A stretch of DNA of 43,280 nucleotides. Origin: Pseudomonas taeanensis MS-3 (GTDB lineage Bacteria; Pseudomonadota; Gammaproteobacteria; Pseudomonadales; Pseudomonadaceae). The position numbers and the translations under genes were made by a program. How positions within the stretch are numbered: the first letter of the stretch is position 1; the number at the start of each line of letters is the position of its first letter. Where the stretch lies: positions 1 through 43,280 of the forward strand of contig NZ_AWSQ01000012.1 in NCBI RefSeq assembly GCF_000498575.2. Direction: 5' to 3'. Shown here in pieces: positions 33,934 through 41,860 of the stretch. A model generated the notes under the pieces. That model had not been told where the DNA came from. It was given only the letters and a program-made list of their open reading frames with translations, and did not search any database.

Positions 33934-34029
33934 CCTGTGTTCTCCTGCTCAAAAATTGAGCAGAAGCAGTTGAACATCTGGGTCAGTTTTCGATCGGCTG
34001 AACAGCCTCTACTGGGTCAGTTTTCGGTC

Positions 34030-34838
34030 AGCGGCAACACCACTTTCTCGCAGTAGGCAGGTAGTTGCTGGAGACATTCGTCCCAGGGCAGCAACTGCTT
34101 GCGGTAGTCGGCGAAAGATTTCGAACCCAGCACTCATATATCGCCCGAGCGAAGCTCGCTGGCCAGGTAGGAGAATACGCAAACTTCTAGATAGCGCCGG
34201 TTGGTCGGCGGTCCTTCAGAGGCAGGGCTGTACGATCTTGACCCAGCGCTCTGAAGCAAAGGATAAGTCGACATGCTCATCAATCCTTTTCGCTGTCCTG
34301 GATGAGCTGAAGCGCCTGGATCAGTGAGCGATCCTGAGTCGTGGGTTCCAGTTGGAGAAGTGGCTGAGACGGAATAACAGCGAGCGATGGGACTTGAAGT
34401 GCTTCCAGATCAGCGGCAGGTAGTTGTTGCCCCCCGTCGCTTGGACTTCGGCACAAGTCTCGCGCAACCGATCTAGGTTGCCATCGGGCGAGAGGTAATC
34501 CCGAATCAGGCTGCCAGCCTCCTGATCATCCGGCTCTTGAACCAGAATCTGCACCATGCCATCCAGGGTAGCCGCGAGCTGCTCCAGTTTCTGGCGTTGT
34601 CGAGCCTGGATCTGTTCCAACTCTTCCTTGGCGCGTTTGTGAATCGTAGAAATCCGCCGGATGAACATCTCGGCCAGGTGGCCCCGGGCCCGATCGATAG
34701 CGCTGGACTCTTGGCGGTGTTGTTTACCCATTCAATCTCGGAGTCAGACAGGGAATAGCTTCGATGAAGCTCCTTGGCTGGCAGCCGACTGGGCAAGAGC
34801 GGGTAGGCTGTCCTTTCCACCGAGGCCATTGAACACAT
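34030..34838 (-). pseudogene. Tn3-family transposase remnant, multiply broken
   Basis: Pieces of a DUF4158-type Tn3 TnpA lie in several minus-strand frames. The N-terminus 34838 to about 34720 reads PLLPSRLPAKELHRSYSLSD. After an internal deletion, 34731-34321 reads RARGHLAEMFIRRISTIHKR, then CAEVQATGGNNYLPLIWKHF and KSHRSLLFRLSH. Between 34320 and 34030 further scraps (SLIQALQLIQD-like, then FADYRKQLLPWDECLQQLPA) appear with stops and shifts. The catalytic C-terminal half is missing, cut at the IS21-type end near 34035. Confidence 0.65.
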
Positions 34839-34929
34839 CCCCCAAACAAGGCAAAAGCATCAGCGTAGACGGCTAGCCAGACAGTGGATGATCGGCAAAC
34901 CAAGGCCTGTCGAATAACCTTTTAAATAA

Positions 34930-35960
34930 GGCTTTGTTCGCGTTTGTCGTGGGTTACCCCAGCGCATGCCGAATCCACGCCTCTGGGCCGATGTCTTTGC
35001 CTGCACGCTCCAGCAATCGCCGCCAACCCAGGTAATTTGGCAAATATCGGGTGGCGACGCCGTTGAAGCGGCGCATCCACTGCTTCAAGCGCGAGTCGTA
35101 GGCATTCACATGCTGGATATGAAAGACGCGTTGCTTGACCCTCGTGCCCTGCGCCAGGTTCAACGATTCATGCGGGATGGCTTCGGCCTTGGCGACGGCG
35201 CGATAGACGCCTGCACCATTGGTGCATAACACCGACTCGGAGCTCCACGGCTGTGAGAGCAGGCTCCCGAGCGTCTGCTTATCCACCTTGGGCAGGACAG
35301 CATCGTAATGTTTGCCTTGCCGATCCTGGGCGACGAGTACCGGTATTTGCTCGGCCGACAGGCCACGCTTCTGGGCTTTCCCGCCACGATGTCGAGCTGG
35401 GCGTGGCAGTTTGCGCTTGCCCTTGAATGACTCCAGGAAGTAGGTCTCGTCAGCTTCGACGATATTCGACAGCTCGGTGTCGTTTTCGCTGGCAGAAAGT
35501 GCCAGCATCCGGTGGCGCCAGCGAAAGGAGGTGGTGCGATGCACGCCGGCCTCCTGAGCGGCCTTGCGCACACTGAGGCCATTGACCATCGCTTGAGCGT
35601 AAATCAACCAAGCATCGCTACGCTTGAGTCGGGCCAACGGCGTTCCGGTCGCCGCATTGAATGTCTTATGGCAACTCGTGCAGCGATAGCGCTGCAGCCC
35701 CGTTGCCCCACCCGTGGACATACCCGGAGTGGCAATGCGAGCAGGCCAACACCTCGCAGGCGCGCTGATTCGCAACCTCGACAGTCAGGGATGTGCGAGG
35801 CGGTTGATTCAACGCCTGTCGGACCTAAGCGCGCTGCTTTACGGTCAGACTGGCGACTTGAGAAAACCATGACTGGAATGCCTTGCTCTCCATCATGCGC
35901 CCCTCCCGCTGGCTGTACTGACTTCAGTCTAGCCAACCCACGATGAACGCGAACAGAGCC
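34930..35960 (-). mobile_element. IS1595-family insertion sequence, decayed
   Basis: 1031 bp between inverted repeats: GGCTTTGTTCGCGTTTGTCG at 34930 onward and, inverted from 35960, GGCTCTGTTCGCGTTCATCG. The repeat extends over about 26 bp with few mismatches. The transposase inside is disrupted. No 8-bp target duplication was seen. The right end lies one base short of the stop codon of the dmpR-like gene. Confidence 0.8.
34954..35896 (-). pseudogene. IS1595-family (ISXO2-like) transposase with stop and frameshift
   Basis: The main frame (about 35730 to 34954) has the zinc-ribbon half RYRCTSCHKTFNAATGTPLA, HTH SVRKAAQEAGVHRTTSFRWR and the ISXO2 catalytic start NIVEADETYFLESFKGKRKL. The N-terminal frame begins MMESKAFQSWFSQVASLTVK at 35896 and meets an in-frame TAG after QRA, probably from TTG. 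It then continues with CEVLACSHCHSGYVHGWG before a frameshift near 35710 in a GGGTGGGG run. The transposase is inactive unless expressed in pieces. Confidence 0.8.
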
Positions 35961-35961
35961 A

Positions 35962-37659
35962 TCATTTTTCAAATAGGCTGGGATCGTGCTTCTTCAGTCG
36001 GTAGGCCAGCGCCGGCCGGGTCAGTCCAAGCAGCCGCGCCGCCTGCGAGATGTTCTGCCCGCTGCGGTTCATCGCCTCGCGCATCAGGCCAGCCTCGACG
36101 CCCTCCAGGCTGACGCCTTGGTCAAGAATCTGATTGAGCCAGCCCTCACCGTTAGCGGGTGGCTGCTCCACCAGTTCGCCTTCGCTGGACAGCTGGTCGC
36201 CGCCGGTCGCCGTCGCCAGGCCAGGGAACAGCGCCTCAACACTGATACTCTCGTTGCTCTCGGTGAGAATCACCCCGCGCTCGAGGGCGTTCTCCAGCTC
36301 GCGGATATTGCCCGGCCACTGGTAGTGCAGGCAGGCTTCCAGCGCTCGATCAGACAGGCCGAGAGTCTTCTTGCCGTATTCCTTATGGTGCTTTCTTAGA
36401 AAATGCTCGGCCAGCAGCGGGATGTCCTCCATGCGCTCGCGCAGCGGCGGGATATGCACCGGGAAGACGTTCAGCCGGAAGAACAGGTCTGCGCGAAAAC
36501 GCCCCGCCTTGACCGCCTCTTCCAGGTTCTCGTTGGTGGCGGCGATCACCCGCACGTCGATCTTGCGCGTGCGGTCGCCGCCGACCCGCTCCAGCTCGCC
36601 TTCCTGCAACACCCGCAGCAAGGTGGCCTGAGCCCGCGGCGTCAGCTCAATAACCTCGTCGAGAAAGATAGTGCCTCCGTTGGCCCGCTCGAAACGTCCG
36701 GCGCGCGTGCTGGCCGCGCCGGTGTAGGCCCCTTTGTCGACGCCGAACAGCTCGGATTCGATCAGGTCCGGTGGAATCGCCGCGCAGTTGATCGCCACGA
36801 AGGGTTGCTCGGCACGCTCGCTGCGCAGGTGCACGCTGCGCGCAATCACTTCCTTGCCCACTCCGGTCTCCCCCAGCAGCAACACCGAAACCTTGCCGCG
36901 CGCCGCCTTGTCGATGGTCTGGCATATGCGCCTGTAGGCCGGCGACTGACCGATGCCGTAGTACTGGCCGTCGTACTTCTGCAGGCGGCTGCGCAGGTTG
37001 GCCACCTGAGTCTGTAGCTCGTAGAACTCCTCGGTGATCGGGTCACTCTTGAAGTAGGCCTGGAAGCTGCTGGTGTCTACCCATTCCTCAGCGGTCTTGC
37101 CGATGATCCGGCACTTTTCGTCGCCGCACCCGCGGCAACTGACCTCCTGAAAAATAATTTCGCGGCCCATGAATGCCGAGCTATAGCCGCAGGCGTAGCC
37201 TAGCACGGTCCAGCAGGCGGGCTCATCCATCAGGCCCAGCTCAGTCTGGCAGATCTCCACCTCAAAGGAGTTAATCCATTCAGCTTCTACGTTAAAGCGT
37301 CCGTCTTGGACGTCGATATCCATTTCCAACAAGCGCACTTTGACCAACCCCTTGAGCGCATACAATTGCGGGCCAGCCAAGAAGATTTCCGGCTCGCTGC
37401 TGTCGGGCCGCAGCTTGCGCGCCAGTTCGGCATCCTTCAGGCCGGACTGGTAGCCCAGACGCAGGAAAAAGCCCTTGGCCCGCTCGACGCCAATAAGGCT
37501 AATCATCTCACGGCGGAAGCTGGCCAGCGAAGACAGCTGCATCAGCAGCATGCGCTGCTCGCCGAGCCAGATCTTGCCTTCGGGGGTGACGAAACGGATC
37601 TGGCTGCTAAGGTCTTGCAGATCCGCATGTTGCATCTCGGGTTTGTATTTAAGTGGCAT
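35962..37659 (-). CDS. dmpR: DmpR/MopR-type sigma-54 activator of aromatic degradation
   Basis: 565 aa, the family length. Domain A (1-210) includes V4R; zinc ligands equivalent to MopR are present (C149, E172, C175, C183) and W128 of the phenol pocket is kept, but the position of DmpR His100 (MopR His106) is Tyr100 in GPQLYALKG. The AAA+ domain has Walker A GETGVGKE (263-270), GAYTGA (310-315; usual GAFTGA) and IFLDEVIELT. The C-terminal Fis-type HTH is QNISQAARLLGLTRPALAYR. Binding of an aromatic to domain A relieves repression of the ATPase. The gene diverges from the meta-pathway operon and its UAS. The start has AAGGG seven bases upstream. The 3' end abuts an IS1595 end. Confidence 0.92.
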   Translation of the reverse strand: MPLKYKPEMQHADLQDLSSQIRFVTPEGKIWLGEQRMLLMQLSSLASFRREMISLIGVERAKGFFLRLGYQSGLKDAELARKLRPDSSEPEIFLAGPQLYALKGLVKVRLLEMDIDVQDGRFNVEAEWINSFEVEICQTELGLMDEPACWTVLGYACGYSSAFMGREIIFQEVSCRGCGDEKCRIIGKTAEEWVDTSSFQAYFKSDPITEEFYELQTQVANLRSRLQKYDGQYYGIGQSPAYRRICQTIDKAARGKVSVLLLGETGVGKEVIARSVHLRSERAEQPFVAINCAAIPPDLIESELFGVDKGAYTGAASTRAGRFERANGGTIFLDEVIELTPRAQATLLRVLQEGELERVGGDRTRKIDVRVIAATNENLEEAVKAGRFRADLFFRLNVFPVHIPPLRERMEDIPLLAEHFLRKHHKEYGKKTLGLSDRALEACLHYQWPGNIRELENALERGVILTESNESISVEALFPGLATATGGDQLSSEGELVEQPPANGEGWLNQILDQGVSLEGVEAGLMREAMNRSGQNISQAARLLGLTRPALAYRLKKHDPSLFEK

Positions 37660-37772
37660 TGGTCGCCCTTGTATTTTTCTTGTATGGATAATCCACCAGC
37701 CTCGCGCCAGAGGATCGAGGCAGTGATGACTTGCTTGGCAAAATAAAATGCTTTTACCGCAGGATCTGCAAT

Positions 37773-37790
37773 CAAATACTTAAGCATTTG
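37773..37790. promoter_or_regulatory. Palindrome, possible distal UAS
   Basis: CAAATACTTAAGCATTTG is an 18-bp palindrome with one mismatched pair, centred 36 bp upstream of the better UAS candidate. DmpR-type promoters have paired UAS about three helical turns apart. The sequence is less like the known half-sites, so the role is uncertain; it could instead regulate dmpR. Confidence 0.4.
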
Positions 37791-37809
37791 CGCAATACCC
37801 TCTCCAAGA

Positions 37810-37825
37810 TTAACCAATTAATCAA
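37810..37825. promoter_or_regulatory. Candidate DmpR binding site (UAS)
   Basis: TTAACCAATTAATCAA agrees at 13 of 16 positions with the DmpR/XylR-type palindrome TTGATCAATTGATCAA as I recall it. It lies about 150 bp upstream of the predicted sigma-54 transcription start, the distance found in the Po promoter. Confidence 0.65.
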
Positions 37826-37905
37826 TTGCCGCCCACCTCTGCAGGCCTGCCCAGAGGCCCTACAGCCCATCGCCGTATGTTCTCGACAAAAAATAACTGT
37901 ATATT

Positions 37906-37918
37906 TTTCAGCTACTTA
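37906..37918 (+). promoter_or_regulatory. Possible IHF site
   Basis: TTTCAGCTACTTA fits the IHF consensus WATCAANNNNTTR with two mismatches and sits in an AT-rich stretch between UAS and promoter, about 60 bp before the predicted start, as in Po. The match is weak. Confidence 0.35.
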
Positions 37919-37946
37919 GTTTCGTATGCGACTTTTCCAGTAGGAC

Positions 37947-37962
37947 TGGCATAGCCCTTGCT
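37947..37962 (+). promoter_or_regulatory. Sigma-54 (-24/-12) promoter of the meta-pathway operon
   Basis: TGGCATAGCCCTTGCT matches the RpoN consensus TGGCACRNNNNTTGCW at all defined positions but one, with correct GG-GC spacing. It reads toward the dmpK remnant and the meta-pathway genes. The predicted start is near 37973. Together with the divergent dmpR it forms a DmpR-controlled promoter region. Confidence 0.82.
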
Positions 37963-38026
37963 TTAAGCATCTCGGGATTCAGCGCAGCTTGATGATGGCG
38001 ATAGCCGTGTGTGCAACTCGCCTGGG

Positions 38027-38143
38027 ATGCACTTCATCGAGCTGGTGCTTCCCCTTGACGCCCACGATGCGCTCTGCCGCCACAACCGGATCGAGCGCGT
38101 GGATGTCGGGATGGCCGCGACCGTGATATGGACAAAGCCATAG
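38027..38143 (+). pseudogene. Probable remnant of phenol hydroxylase dmpK
   Basis: A 38-codon frame reads MHFIELVLPLDAHDALCRHN then RIERVDVGMAATVIWTKP-stop. The FIELVLP...F/L-C-RHNRI pattern resembles the core of the PhK/DmpK protein, normally the first gene after the Po promoter and about 90 aa long. It lies about 55 bp after the predicted sigma-54 start. The N-terminal region and the tail are lost. The following 38144-38277 shows nothing recognisable. This identification rests on recalled similarity. Confidence 0.48.
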
Positions 38144-38277
38144 GCGTTTCGGCTAAGCCGGTTTGCGCATGTCCCTGAACGCAGGAAGCTGGCGCGACAG
38201 CAGCGCCTGCTTGGCAATGGATACCCCAAAAAACAACAAGGTACGGTCAAATTAAGCATAGAGATCAAGACGTATGC

Positions 38278-38688
38278 TACGTCGAGCTGCTCGCCCCGTT
38301 CGAAGTTGATAGCGGTCCTCTGTACTTCAGGGACTGGGTCATGGACGACGAGGCTGGCATGGACTTCATTGGTTTCAAGGTGCTCGACTCGTTGGGGAAC
38401 CGCATCTCCCAGTTCCTCACCCTGAGCATGAAGGCTCACGACGTGGCGTTCATCCACCACCCGAAGAAGGGCAAACTGCATCACGGGTCGTTCTTCCTCG
38501 ACACCTGGGACAACGCGCTGCTCGCCGCCAACCTGATCAGCATGACCAATAACTCGATCGACATCGGCCGGACCCGCCATGGCCTGACCCACGGCAAGAC
38601 CATCTCCTGGACCACCGACCAACTGGGCAAGGCGATCTTCTACCACGACCGCCAGCTCAACGAACGTTTCCTCACCGTGCTGACCTGA
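38278..38688 (+). pseudogene. dmpB: Catechol 2,3-dioxygenase, internally deleted
   Basis: The frame holds disjoint parts of an XylE/DmpB-type enzyme (307 aa intact). It begins with YVELL (residue ~30), then DEAGMDFIGFKV (~62-72). It jumps to NRISQFLTLSMKAHDVAFIH (~190 on), LHHGSFFLDTW and GLTHGKTI, then skips again to WTTDQLGKAIFYHDRQLNER and the normal terminus TVLT. The jumps remove iron ligands His153 and Glu265 and active-site Tyr255 (XylE numbering). His214 and His246 regions remain. The frame is open across both joins; an ATG at 38341 could give 115 aa. Extradiol cleavage is not expected. It is followed by dmpC after 36 bp. Confidence 0.85.
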
Positions 38689-38724
38689 GCGGCCCCTTCG
38701 ACTGTTAGACCGCGAGACTGCGCA

Positions 38725-40185
38725 ATGAAAGAAATCAAGCACTACATCAACGGCGAGTTCGTCGGTTCGGCCAGCGGCCGCACCTTCGAGGACATCAACC
38801 CGGCCAACGGCCAGGTGATCGGCCGCGTCCACGAGGCCGGCCGCGCCGAGGTCGATGCGGCGGTCAAGGCCGCCCGCGCCGCACTCAAGGGCCCCTGGGG
38901 CAAGATGACAGTGGTCGAGCGCGCGGAGATCCTGCATCGCGTGGCCGATGGCATCACCGCGCGCTTCGACGAGTTTCTCGAGGCCGAATGCCTCGACACC
39001 GGCAAGCCGAAATCCCTGGCCAGCCACATCGACATCCCGCGCGGGGCGGCCAACTTCAAGGTGTTCGCCGACCTGCTGAAGAATGTCGCCAACGAAGCCT
39101 TCGAGATGGCCACCCCGGACGGCGCCGGTGCGCTCAACTACGGCGTACGCCGGCCCAAGGGGGTGATCGGGGTGATCAGCCCGTGGAACCTGCCGCTGCT
39201 GCTGATGACCTGGAAAGTCGGCCCGGCGCTGGCCTGCGGCAACTGCGTGGTGGTCAAGCCATCCGAAGAAACCCCGCTGACCGCCAACCTGCTCGGCGAG
39301 GTGATGCAGGCCGCCGGCGTACCGGCAGGCGTGTACAACGTGGTGCACGGTTTCGGCGGCGATTCGGCCGGGGCCTTCCTCACCGAGCACGCGGATGTCG
39401 ACGCCTACACCTTCACCGGCGAGACCGGCACCGGCGAAACCATCATGCGCGCCGCGGCCAAGGGCGTGCGCCAGGTCTCGCTGGAACTGGGCGGTAAGAA
39501 CGCCGGCATCGTCTTCGCCGACTGCGATATGGACAAGGCCATCGAGGGCACCCTGCGCTCGGCCTTCGCCAACTGTGGCCAGGTTTGCCTGGGCACCGAG
39601 CGGGTCTACGTCGAGCGGCCGATCTTCGACGAGTTCGTCGCCCGCCTCAAGGCCGGTGCCGAGAACCTGGTGATCGGGCCGCCGGACGACGCCAGCAGCA
39701 ACTTCGGCCCGCTGGTCAGCCTCAAGCACCGAGAAAAAGTCCTCAGCTACTACCAGCAGGCGCTCGACGACGGCGCCAGCGTCATCACCGGCGGCGGCGT
39801 GCCGGACATGCCGGCGCACCTGGCCGGCGGCGCCTGGGTGCAGCCGACCATCTGGACCGGCCTGGCCGACGATTCGGCGGTGGTCACCGAGGAAATTTTC
39901 GGTCCCTGCTGTCATATCCGCCCGTTCGACAGCGAAGAGGAGGCCATCGAACTGGCCAACAGCCTGCCCTATGGCCTGGCGTCGGCGATCTGGACCGAGA
40001 ACAGTTCGCGCGCCCACCGCGTCGCCGGGCAGATCGAGGCCGGCATCGTCTGGGTCAACAGCTGGTTCCTGCGTGACCTGCGCACCGCCTTCGGCGGCAG
40101 CAAGCAATCCGGGATTGGCCGCGAAGGGGGTGTGCACTCGCTGGAGTTTTACACCGAGCTTAAAAACGTCTGCATCAAACTCTAA
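38725..40185 (+). CDS. dmpC: 2-hydroxymuconic semialdehyde dehydrogenase
   Basis: 486 aa, full length for DmpC/XylG/NahI. ALDH fold: oxyanion Asn155 in ISPWNLPLLL, catalytic Glu254 in LELGGKNAG, nucleophile Cys288 in NCGQVCLGTERVYVE, and the C-terminal motif WVNSWFLRDLRTAFGGSKQS characteristic of semialdehyde dehydrogenases of this branch. It oxidises 2-hydroxymuconate semialdehyde with NAD+ to 2-hydroxymuconate, opening the 4-oxalocrotonate branch. Order after catechol dioxygenase is as in dmp/xyl/nah operons. High-GC codon use fits Pseudomonas. Confidence 0.95.
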   Translation: MKEIKHYINGEFVGSASGRTFEDINPANGQVIGRVHEAGRAEVDAAVKAARAALKGPWGKMTVVERAEILHRVADGITARFDEFLEAECLDTGKPKSLASHIDIPRGAANFKVFADLLKNVANEAFEMATPDGAGALNYGVRRPKGVIGVISPWNLPLLLMTWKVGPALACGNCVVVKPSEETPLTANLLGEVMQAAGVPAGVYNVVHGFGGDSAGAFLTEHADVDAYTFTGETGTGETIMRAAAKGVRQVSLELGGKNAGIVFADCDMDKAIEGTLRSAFANCGQVCLGTERVYVERPIFDEFVARLKAGAENLVIGPPDDASSNFGPLVSLKHREKVLSYYQQALDDGASVITGGGVPDMPAHLAGGAWVQPTIWTGLADDSAVVTEEIFGPCCHIRPFDSEEEAIELANSLPYGLASAIWTENSSRAHRVAGQIEAGIVWVNSWFLRDLRTAFGGSKQSGIGREGGVHSLEFYTELKNVCIKL

Positions 40186-40196
40186 AGGATCCAACC

Positions 40197-41042
40197 ATGA
40201 ACGCACCTGAGCAAAGTCCGGAAATCGGTCGAGAGATTATCGCTGCCGGCTACCGTACCAACCTGCATGACCAGGGTGGAGGTTTCCCGGTGCTGCTGAT
40301 TCACGGCTCCGGCCCCGGCGTCACTGCCTGGGCCAACTGGCGTGGGATAATCCCGCAGCTGGCCCAGAACCGTCGGGTGCTCGCCCCGGATATGCTCGGC
40401 TTTGGTTTCAGTGAGCGCCCGGCCGATGCCCGCTACAACCAGGCCCGCTGGGTCGAGCATGCCATCGGCGTGCTCGACGCGCTCGGCATCGCCCAGGCCG
40501 ACATCGTCGGCAATTCGTTCGGTGGCGGCCTGGCGCTGGCCCTGGCCATCCGTCACCCCGAGCGGGTGCGCCGGCTGGTGCTGATGGGTAGCGTCGGCGT
40601 GACCTTCCCCATCACAGAGGGGCTGGATGCAGTCTGGGGTTACAACCCTTCATTTGAAGAGATGCGCCGCCTGCTCGATGTGTTCGCCTATGACCGCAAT
40701 CTAGTCAATGACGAGCTGGCAGAGCTGCGTTACCAGGCCAGCATCCGCCCGGGCTTCCAGGAGTCCTTCGCCGCCATGTTCCCGGCCCCGCGCCAGCGCT
40801 GGGTCGACGGCCTGGCCAGCGATCCGAAACAGATCAGCACCCTGCCCCACGAGGCTCTGGTCATCCATGGCCGCGAGGATCGAGTGATCCCACTGTCCGC
40901 CTCGCAGGCCTTGGCCGAGCTGATCCCCAACGCCCAGCTGCACGTCTATGGCCACTGCGGCCACTGGACCCAGATCGAACACGCCGGCCGTTTCGCCCGC
41001 CTGGTCGAGGATTTCCTCGCCGAGGCCGCCCCCCTTTCCTGA
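40197..41042 (+). CDS. dmpD: 2-hydroxymuconic semialdehyde hydrolase
   Basis: 281 aa alpha/beta hydrolase. The oxyanion motif is LLIHGSGPGVTAWANW, the nucleophile Ser107 is in VGNSFGGGLAL, and Asp228 (HGREDRVIPL) and His256 (GHCGHWTQIEHAGRF) complete the triad. It matches DmpD/XylF/NahN. It hydrolyses the ring-fission product to 2-oxopent-4-enoate plus formate (or acetate from 3-methylcatechol). An AAGGATCC ribosome-binding site lies 11 bp after dmpC. Confidence 0.95.
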   Translation: MNAPEQSPEIGREIIAAGYRTNLHDQGGGFPVLLIHGSGPGVTAWANWRGIIPQLAQNRRVLAPDMLGFGFSERPADARYNQARWVEHAIGVLDALGIAQADIVGNSFGGGLALALAIRHPERVRRLVLMGSVGVTFPITEGLDAVWGYNPSFEEMRRLLDVFAYDRNLVNDELAELRYQASIRPGFQESFAAMFPAPRQRWVDGLASDPKQISTLPHEALVIHGREDRVIPLSASQALAELIPNAQLHVYGHCGHWTQIEHAGRFARLVEDFLAEAAPLS

Positions 41043-41055
41043 GAGAGAGACAAGC

Positions 41056-41841
41056 ATGGACCAGATATTGATCAACGAGCTCGGCGACGAGCTGTACCAG
41101 GCGATGCTCAACCGCGAGGCGATCGCGCCGCTGACCGAACGCGGTTTCGCCATCAGCATCGACGACGCCTACCACATCTCCCTGCGCATGCTCGAACGCC
41201 GGTTGGCCGCCGGCGAGAAGATCATCGGCAAGAAGATCGGCGTCACCAGCAAGGCGGTGCAGAACATGCTGGGCGTGTATCAGCCGGACTTCGGTTACCT
41301 GACCGACGCCATGGTGTTCAACAGCGGCGAGGCCGTGCCGATCAGCCAGCGGCTGATGCAGCCCAAGGCCGAGGGCGAGATCGCCTTCATCCTCAAGAAG
41401 GACCTGATCGGCCCCGGCGTGACCAACGCCGATGTGCTGGCCGCCACCGAGTGCGTGATGCCCTGTTTCGAGATCGTCGACTCGCGCATCCGCGACTGGA
41501 AAATCAAGATCGAGGACACCGTGGCGGACAACGCCTCCTGCGGCCTGTTCGTGCTCGGCGACACGGCGGTGTCGCCTCGTCAGGTCGACCTGGTCACCTG
41601 CGGCATGCTGGTGGAGAAGAACGGCCAGCTGCTCAGCACCGGCGCCGGCGCCGCGGCCCTGGGTTCGCCGGTCAACTGCGTGGCCTGGCTGGCCAACACC
41701 CTGGGTCGTTTCGGCATCCCGCTGAAGGCCGGTGAAGTGATCCTCTCCGGCTCGCTGGTACCCCTGGAGCCGGTCAAGGCCGGCGACTTCATGCGCGTCG
41801 AAATCGGCGGCATCGGCAGCGCCTCGGTGCGCTTCACCTGA
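41056..41841 (+). CDS. dmpE: 2-oxopent-4-enoate hydratase
   Basis: 261 aa from ATG 41056, preceded by GAGAGAGAGA; a longer frame through dmpD is spurious. Family signatures are GEKIIGKKIGVTSKAVQNML, the metal-binding acidic cluster AEGEIAFILKKDL with ...FEIVDSRIRDW, and GSLVPLEPVKAGDFMRVEIG. It matches DmpE/XylJ/NahL. It adds water to 2-hydroxypenta-2,4-dienoate giving 4-hydroxy-2-oxovalerate, using Mg2+ or Mn2+. Confidence 0.95.
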   Translation: MDQILINELGDELYQAMLNREAIAPLTERGFAISIDDAYHISLRMLERRLAAGEKIIGKKIGVTSKAVQNMLGVYQPDFGYLTDAMVFNSGEAVPISQRLMQPKAEGEIAFILKKDLIGPGVTNADVLAATECVMPCFEIVDSRIRDWKIKIEDTVADNASCGLFVLGDTAVSPRQVDLVTCGMLVEKNGQLLSTGAGAAALGSPVNCVAWLANTLGRFGIPLKAGEVILSGSLVPLEPVKAGDFMRVEIGGIGSASVRFT

Positions 41842-41860
41842 TCGAACAGAGGACACACCC

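Noticed and set aside
37736..37753. TGGCAAAATAAAATGCT as a sigma-54 promoter
   Set aside because: GG-to-GC spacing is one base too long and the -12 element is poor; the site at 37947 fits spacing and consensus.
37963..40206. 747-codon open frame on the minus strand opposite dmpC
   Set aside because: It is a GC-bias shadow of dmpC: His/Gln/Asp/Gly-rich without domains, while the plus-strand frame is a textbook aldehyde dehydrogenase.
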